From: Corythucha ciliata
Taxonomy: Eukaryota > Arthropoda > Insecta > Hemiptera > Tingidae
Direction of reading: 5' to 3'
Length of the DNA stretch: 64,000 nucleotides
Assembly (NCBI GenBank): GCA_038030265.1
Contig: CM075938.1
Coordinates: forward strand, 52,259,189 to 52,323,188
Below, in pieces: positions 57,701 to 64,000 of this stretch (the first letter of the stretch is position 1; every line of letters begins with the position of its first letter). The notes beneath the pieces are model-generated. The model had not been told where the DNA came from and made no database searches. It saw only the letters and a program-made list of their open reading frames with translations. Both the position numbers and the translations under genes were made by a program.

Positions 57701-60700
57701 TATGGTATCAAAATTATTACTTCTGGGACGGCTTAGGGTATCCGTATACGGAATGAAATGCACTCTTTCCGATCGCCAGCTGCCGGAGCGAATTTTTTTT
57801 TAGTGAGCCGAACCCTGAGATTTTTTTAAAGACTAAACCTCGCGAAATTGGTTTTTTGAAACGTTAAACTCGCGAAATTGACTTTTTGAAAGAGCTGATC
57901 CTGCGAAATTGGTTCTTTGAGTGAGCAAGGGCAGGGGCGTAGCCAGCCCTTGGTCTGGGGTTGGGTTTGACGGGAGCTAAGATGAACTAGTTTCGGCCGA
58001 TCTCTATCAATGTTCTCTATCTATGTTAGAGATGGCCGAAACTAGTTCATTTTAGCTCCGCTAAGCGCATTTCGGAATCGCTAATGTCTGAGTAGACGAA
58101 CTACTCTGAAACCGAATATTTCATTCCGAAACAGGCAAATTCACGCAAAACCCGAAGTGTTACCACAAAAAGTAAGTTTCCATAACACAACTGGCGATTT
58201 TACTATTAAAACTCACGTTTTACACTAAAACTGATGGTGTCACCCCTAAAACTAGCAGTTTGAACCCAAACGGACGACTTTACGTCAAAACTGACGAAGC
58301 AACCTTAAAACCTACGATTTTCCCTAAAGTGGCGATTAAAAAAAAAAAAAAAAAAAATCTTCAAAGCTGGCGTGTTACACCAAAACATAAGACTAACAAA
58401 CTAACAAAAACTGGATATTTTACTCCAAAACTGAAATTTCGCACCATAACTAACGTTTTCCCCAAAACGGATGATTTTACGCCAAAACTGGCGACTCTGT
58501 ACTGAAAAATCTGACGATTTCACCCCAATACTGACGATTCGTTCACACGTAAGACATTATTACACCAAAACAGACGATTTCACGTCAAAGCTGACGTGTT
58601 AACACCAAAACTAGAGATTAGCGATTTTACCCCCAAAACGTTTGGCGTTTTTACCTGAAAAATGAATATTTTACTCAGAAACTGTATACTATTTTACCAC
58701 AAACCCGGCTATTCTCAACCAGAAAATTGAAGATTTTACTCTAAAACAGACGATTCTACTCCAGCCCTGAAGTGCTCTTCCACAGATTTCACTACAAAAA
58801 CTTGCAATATTACCTAAATACTTTCGGTTTTTAACCCCAAAACTAACGATTTTATCCCAAAATCTCACGTGATCCCCCCCTCAACTAACAGTTTCGCCCT
58901 AAAACTGGGGGTACCACCTCAAAAGTAGGTATTACACTCCAAAACTGACAATTTCACAATTTCCCCAGAACGGGACATGATGTCACGCCGAAACTTGAAG
59001 ACTCTTGCCTTGAAAGTCTGAAGATTTCACCACAACAACTGACAATTTCACCACGATAATGACGATTGGTTTCCAAATGAGACTAACGGGTGCTGAAGCT
59101 GACGTATTACCTCAAAAGACAAAACTAGTAATTTTGCCCCCAAAACTTTCACAGTTTCACCACAAAATTCAATATTTCACCCCGAAAATGTTCAATTTAC
59201 CATTCAACCGAAAAATATTTTAGGTACTCTATGAATGACGATTTTACTCCCATCCTGAAGTGTTTTTCAGAATATTTCACCACAAAAACTGACAATTTTA
59301 ACCTCAAAACTTACGATTTGAGGTCACGAACCCAAAAACTCACGTTACGTACCTAAACTGACGATTTTACCCTATAACTGCTGGTTATTCCTCCCAGTGA
59401 TTATTTCACCCTGAACTGAATATTTAACTCCTCAACTTTCAACCCATTGGTGGGAATTTATTCCCACCAAAACTGACGTTTTGCCCAAAACAGGTAATTT
59501 TACTCAAAAACTGTCTTCAATTCTGTCTTCAAAACTCGGACGAAATTTTTAGTTCTGAGGTAAAACCATTACTTTTTTAAGCGTGAAAACTTCAGTTTTC
59601 AGGTAATGGTTTTTCTAGGGTCGAAACTAGAATTTGGGGTTGAAAAAACTTCTGTTTTGTGGTAAAATCACAAGTTTCGGGGTGAAATGTTCATTTTGAG
59701 GAAAATTTGACAAATTTAGTTCAAGGGTAAAATCACCATTGTTGTAGTGAAATATTCAGTATTATTATAGCGCGTCAGCTTTGGCGTGAAATCTTTAGTA
59801 TTGGGCTAAAATCGTCACTTTTTTGAAATGAAATCCTCCGAAACTAAAGATTTCACACGAAAGCTGAAGTAGTATATAAAAACCGAAGATTTCAAGACAA
59901 TAATAGTGATTTTACCCTTGTAAATTTGACAGATTTCCCTCAAAATGAGTTGTTTACCCCCGAGCTGGGTGGTTTTACCCCAAAACTGGAAACTTTCCTT
60001 CAAAACTATCGTTTTTAAACCCAAAATTGAAGTTTTTACCCTAAAACTTCTACCAGGAAACCGAAGTTTTCATTACAAACTGGCGATTTCATCCTAAAAA
60101 TTAATTGAGTGCTTTTACCTCAAAACTGACGATTTTAGCACAAAATGGAGGTTGTAGCACAATAATGGCGATTCTAGCACTGGAGTAAAATTGACTTTCC
60201 CGCCACGGAAACTTATGGGTTTCGCGAAACAAAACAAAATTTTTTTCAGATAGCGAATGAGCAGTCGTTGGTTTTAAGTGATCCGAACGCGCAAAAATGG
60301 TTGTTGAGAGCAAAATGCGCGAAATCGGGTTTTGAATGTGGTAATCCCGCGAAATTAATTCTCAGTGAGCTGAGTCACTAACGTGTGTTTGTTTGTTTTT
60401 TTTAAGAAAAATCAGTAGTTCTTAAGTTTAGAAAGTTCTTAAGTAGTTTAAGAAAAATAGTAGTAGCGTAAAAATTCTCGAATTTTTTTTTTTTAGTGAG
60501 CGAAATTCGAGAAAGGAATTTTTTAGTGAGCGTCAACGTAACAAAATGTGGTGACCCTGAAAGATTTGCACATTTCGATCGTATCTAGGGGTGGGCAGCT
60601 GCCCCACTAAGTCTTCGCTTTTGAGTCTAGGGGAGGGCAACTGAGAGAAATCCCCCCCCAACCCCAACCCTACAATGTCAGACAGCCTAGCCCACCCCAC

Positions 60701-62348
60701 CTCACGAGTACTGAACAAACAAAAATTCTACCTTGGAGAATTTGTAAAGGGCGGCTGTTTGGGAGCTGTACTCGGGATGAAGTTTTCCCAAGAGGCTGTA
60801 AATTTGTGTATTGATGCAACTGTCGCCCAATCCGAGGAAAAAACTGCAGAGTAGGGCAAGCCAAATTCTGTAACAAAACGTGAAATTGTTCAAATACGAC
60901 AGCGTCGTTAACATTTAAAATCACAATTTTTATCTTAATTGAGGGGCAATTACTAGTTGTAATTGAGGAAATTACCGTAAAGGTACAAAGAACGTAAAAA
61001 TTTGCTATCTCGAGGATTAAGATAGTACGACATTCCGTGTCAGAGGAAATGACGATGATAGTAATTAAAAATCACTTCAAATAGTCCGTGGCTCAAACTC
61101 CATTCCCCTCTCTCCCAGAAAATCACGCCACTACAAAATGTTGACTGATCTATAAGGTCGTACTCACTGAGGTTGAATAAACGAGGCGTCATATGTAGGA
61201 GCGAATACCGCACTGTTTGGAATGTTTAAAACAATTCCAAAATATGCAATCGTCTGCAGTAAAACACCACCAGCGAAGATGTATCGCCTTTTCCAGTTGA
61301 GACTCGACAGGCGAATTCCCATGTTGGCCAGACCACCTAAATTGATTTATCAGTTATAATCTGGGAGGCTGGGATGGAGGAGATTTTTACCTATGCAGTC
61401 GCCAACGCCGAATACGAGAGCCGTTAGGGGGACCAGTTGAACGGTCATCGTACCGAAAAGATTTGTAAATCCTACGCAAGCGGCGTAGACGCCCCATCCA
61501 AAAGACTGTTGAAAGCCTGAATTAACACGTAAAAACAAAAAAAAATTGTCAATTCACTCGATTTCGAGGCGTCCTCATTCGTTTGTATTTACCTGAGTAG
61601 CAAAATGTAACGATGAGCGCTCCAATACTTTTAGTCTTTAAAATTTTGATCGTGTATTTGAGAGCGTCTCGGGGGCTGTACGACTTTGGCTCTAGAACGC
61701 CCAACGGTTGCCCCACAAATATGAAAATTACGATAGCCGTCACGGCCAGTGCCGTCATAACGTACATGAAATGATGACGAGTTACGCTGTCAATTTTATC
61801 CAGGCCGGCAAACTCAATCGTGACATAGGTATTACCTAGAAACATGCTACACAATTTTTGTTTATTAAGGATAAGCTCCCCGCTTCTCGTCACCACAAAA
61901 AAAAATATATTACGCCGCCGTGTATGTGGCCCAGAAAATGCTGACGTCCTTAGTCAGCGATCGTTCGTCAGCGTTTTTCACCATGTAGTCGCCCTCGTTG
62001 ACCCATAGAATTGATCCGCCGAAACCGGCCATAATAACGCCGAAATAAGGTATCCACTTGTTTTCGAGCGAGAACAAAAAATAGTACAGTCTGTAAAGAA
62101 AAGAAAGAAAGAAAAAAGAAAGAAAGAAAGAAAGAAAAAACACAAATAAAAACGACCACGAAAATGTCACAGACTTACGCCATGCCGCTGCTCCCAGCGA
62201 CGAAAGAATAGCGCGGTCCTAAAACTGCTACGATGGACGGCGCCAATAGAAGGGACACAGCGTACGTAAGGTAGGTGATGGCTAGCGTCGCGTAACCGTC
62301 CACGTGATAGTCGGGATCATCGTCGGATATGCTCTTGTTTATCGTTTT
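54781..62348 (-). CDS. MFSD11: UNC93-like protein MFSD11 (major facilitator family), 5' end outside window
   Basis: Multi-pass membrane protein of the UNC93/MFSD11 branch; its substrate is not established. Exons in the window, 5' to 3': 62179-62348, 61914-62090, 61593-61846, 61391-61516, 61168-61336, 60732-60867, 54781-54948. They total 1,200 nt, 399 codons plus stop. Human MFSD11 has about 449 aa, so one N-terminal exon of about 50 codons is missing and probably lies beyond 64,000. Recognised by TPSVVAIVG-like APSIVAVLGPRYSFVAGSSG, the long match LLCSFFLGLGDSCINTQIYS, GDCIGGLANMG, and several hydrophobic helices. For exon 61593-61846 the acceptor at 61847-61848 is required; the nearer AG at 61836-61837 would bring in a stop. 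The intron between the last two exons is 5.8 kb of minisatellites. The C-terminus ends in SKNY. Confidence 0.9.
55040..56010. repeat. Degenerate 16-17-bp minisatellite in the long MFSD11 intron
   Basis: Word AACCACAAAAAGCTCT with variants (GAACCACAAAAACTCTAA, ACCCCAAAAATGCTCTA), about 50 loose units. From 56,270 to 56,650 a ~30-bp word (GCGAAATTGGTTTTTTGA) follows. Confidence 0.7.
56837..57415 (+). repeat. Two-copy tandem repeat, period 299 bp
   Basis: CTTGTTAGCACGGTAACTCT at 56,837 returns as CTTGTTAGCACGATAACTAT at 57,136; TTGGGCCAAATCGGTC, CACCAGTTGATTCTAGAAGC and TCGGTACGTATACTCCATGT follow in both. A weaker third copy of the G-run/GAAATAGGG part extends to 57,670. It resembles the internal rhythm of a larger dispersed repeat whose borders I could not find. 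Confidence 0.8.
57973..58059. repeat. Hairpin of two ~32-bp arms
   Basis: GGAGCTAAGATGAACTAGTT continuing TCGGCCGATCTCT pairs with AGAGATGGCCGAAACTAG and TTCATTTTAGCTCC; the loop is about 20 nt. It adjoins a GGGGCGTAGCCAG motif (57,934), so it may be part of a hAT-like element. Confidence 0.7.
58130..60350. repeat. Degenerate ~22-bp minisatellite in the MFSD11 intron
   Basis: Word ACCCCAAAACTGACGATTTT, around 90 loose units. The block 59,520-59,800 is in reverse (GGTAAAATC, TTTTGGGGT) before forward units resume, so an internal inversion is present. Confidence 0.7.
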
Positions 62349-62399
62349 CTAGATGGAAACGAGAAGGGTTTTTAGAAAGTGAATCGACCCATCTACTGG

Positions 62400-63610
62400 T
62401 GTCCAGGCGGTGTTTTCCTTGCGAAATGCCTAAACCTGATGATTCATGCCCTGTAAAGGGCAAAAAGCGAACATCCGCGTTCCAAAAAATGGCAAAACAG
62501 ACCATTTGCGCCTTGAAAATGGCCAAACTGAAAATTCGCAAGCTCACGCCCTACAAATGACAGAATACTCAATACTCACGCCCTACAAATGACAGAAATT
62601 AATCTGAACGCCCTAGAAATAGCGATTCGTACCCTGAAAATGTCTAAACGGACGATTCCGGCCCTGAAAATGGCTAAACTGACGATTCACATCCTAGAAA
62701 TAGGTAAAACTGGCTATTCACGCACTGGCAAACTGGAAATTTACGCCCTAGAATTGGCATACTGACCGTTCGCACACTAAACTGACGATCTGTCTCCTGA
62801 AAATAGTCAAACTGGCTTCACGCCCTAAAAATGACTCAACTGAAGATTCGTACCATGAAAAGGGCTAAAGCGAGCATTCGTGCTCCAAAAATGGCCAAAC
62901 TGAGGATTTGCGCTCCTAAAATGACAAATTTACCATTCGCGCTCTGCAAATGGCAAGACACACTACTCGTACTTTTAAAATAGCGAAAACTTGGCTATTT
63001 TATTGCGAACAAAACGTTTAAAACTAACGATTTAGGACATAAAAATGGCTAAACTAACCGTTCGTACTCTAAAATTGACGAAACTGACGATGAGCCCGCT
63101 GAAAATAGTCAAACTGACTATTCATAATGAACTGAAAAATTGTCGTAGGTATTGAAAACTTCGGCTCGAAAATTAGCCAAACTGGCTATTCAAACCGCAA
63201 AAATAGCGTATATGCGACCTAAAAATTCTTAAAGCTGACGATTTGCTCTTTTAAACTGCCTGAACTGAAGAATCGCTTATGAAATTGCCCAACTGACCAT
63301 TCGCGCCTTGCAAATGGCTAAACTGGACGATTCGGGTCCTAAAAATAACCAAACTGACTATTTCACACCCTTAAAAAATGACTTTAAAAGTCCTAAAAAT
63401 GGCTAAACTGACGATTCGCGCCTTTTAAATGCCTGATCAGAAGAATCGTGCCCAAAAAATGTCAAAATCGACCATTCGCGTTCCAAAATTTAGAGGCGAC
63501 CGCCTCCCTACCGAAACTCTGCCCTTCATCTCGTCCATCGCACTCCTAAATTCCCGCCAAGTCCGAATTGTTAAGACAAAAATCCGAGGCTTATTCGACC
63601 CAAAAATGTA
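62400..63610. repeat. Degenerate ~31-bp minisatellite upstream of the first seen MFSD11 exon
   Basis: Word GAAAATGGCTAAACTGACGA followed by TTCGCGCCCT, about 38 units. Probably intronic, since the MFSD11 N-terminal exon is missing. Its reverse form is in AHCY intron 2 at 43,380-43,600. The end of the window (63,620-64,000) holds short pieces of other words and no gene. Confidence 0.7.
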
Positions 63611-64000
63611 ATTTGTAGGCGCGCAAAAAAGTCAAATTTCGTAGGTATAGCGTACGGGCCATTGAGCCCAAAATTTCTCCCTAATCAGATCATTCGACCC
63701 ACGATACTGGTAATTGTACTTCGCAACAGGCTTGTCGACCCGGGAGATCATACCCTCCCCCGTCCTTTTCACCACGTGCCGACCTAAAAATGGAGACGGG
63801 TTCACTTGCCCCCCCCCCATCCCAATCGCAGGTTACAAAAAAATAAAGTTCGCCGAGTTTTGTTGCTGAAAAACCAGTTTGGGAGGCTGCAATTTCACGC
63901 TAAAAACAAAACCAAAAGCTCACTAATATAAAAAAAACCTATTTCGCGAGTCTGTTATGGGGTTGCCTCATTCATAACTCAATTTCGCGGGTTTCGACTT

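Overview
This window is eukaryotic nuclear DNA, most likely from an arthropod. I infer a non-model arthropod, possibly a crustacean, because the Neurexin-IV gene resembles the Drosophila gene exon by exon; the species is not identifiable from the sequence. Genes are split by GT-AG introns, codons are standard, and non-coding DNA is dominated by AT-rich degenerate minisatellites, foldback elements and homopolymer G/C runs. Most apparent open frames are chance frames inside this repeat matter. All exon borders below were placed by hand from splice signals, reading phase and similarity to known families.

Layout. (1) 1-22,913, minus strand: Neurexin-IV/contactin-associated-protein gene, from the signal-peptide exon into the third laminin-G domain; the 3' part lies before position 1. 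Its discoidin domain carries two alternative 197-nt exons of equal phase (9,611-9,807 and 9,018-9,214), a mutually exclusive pair. An intronless 4'-phosphopantetheinyl transferase gene (10,590-11,483, same strand) sits in the intron between exon 2 and this pair. The 11.2-kb first intron holds broken LINE copies, a 1.5-kb palindrome and several miniature elements. (2) 22.9-29.4 kb: intergenic repeats, including a segment found inverted in the AHCY intron. (3) 29,829-37,611, minus: V-ATPase V0 subunit d, 7 exons, complete (348 aa). (4) 38,064-46,108, plus: S-adenosylhomocysteine hydrolase, 7 exons, complete (431 aa). These two genes are head to head over 452 bp with an E-box between them. (5) 46.1-53.9 kb: intergenic, with a 2.9-kb foldback element holding a higher-order satellite array, a second foldback element, and a CAGGGTGG-ended miniature element. 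(6) 54,781-62,348, minus: UNC93-like/MFSD11 transporter, 7 exons in the window; the first coding exon is probably beyond 64,000. Tandem ~22-bp and ~31-bp repeats fill its long intron and upstream side.

The genes are housekeeping or junctional and do not form a pathway. The noteworthy biology is the alternative discoidin exon pair with clustered ACTAAC motifs in the intron between them, the nested transferase starting 58 nt after a host splice donor, the divergent V-ATPase/AHCY promoter, and the density of foldback DNA and ~30-bp word repeats.
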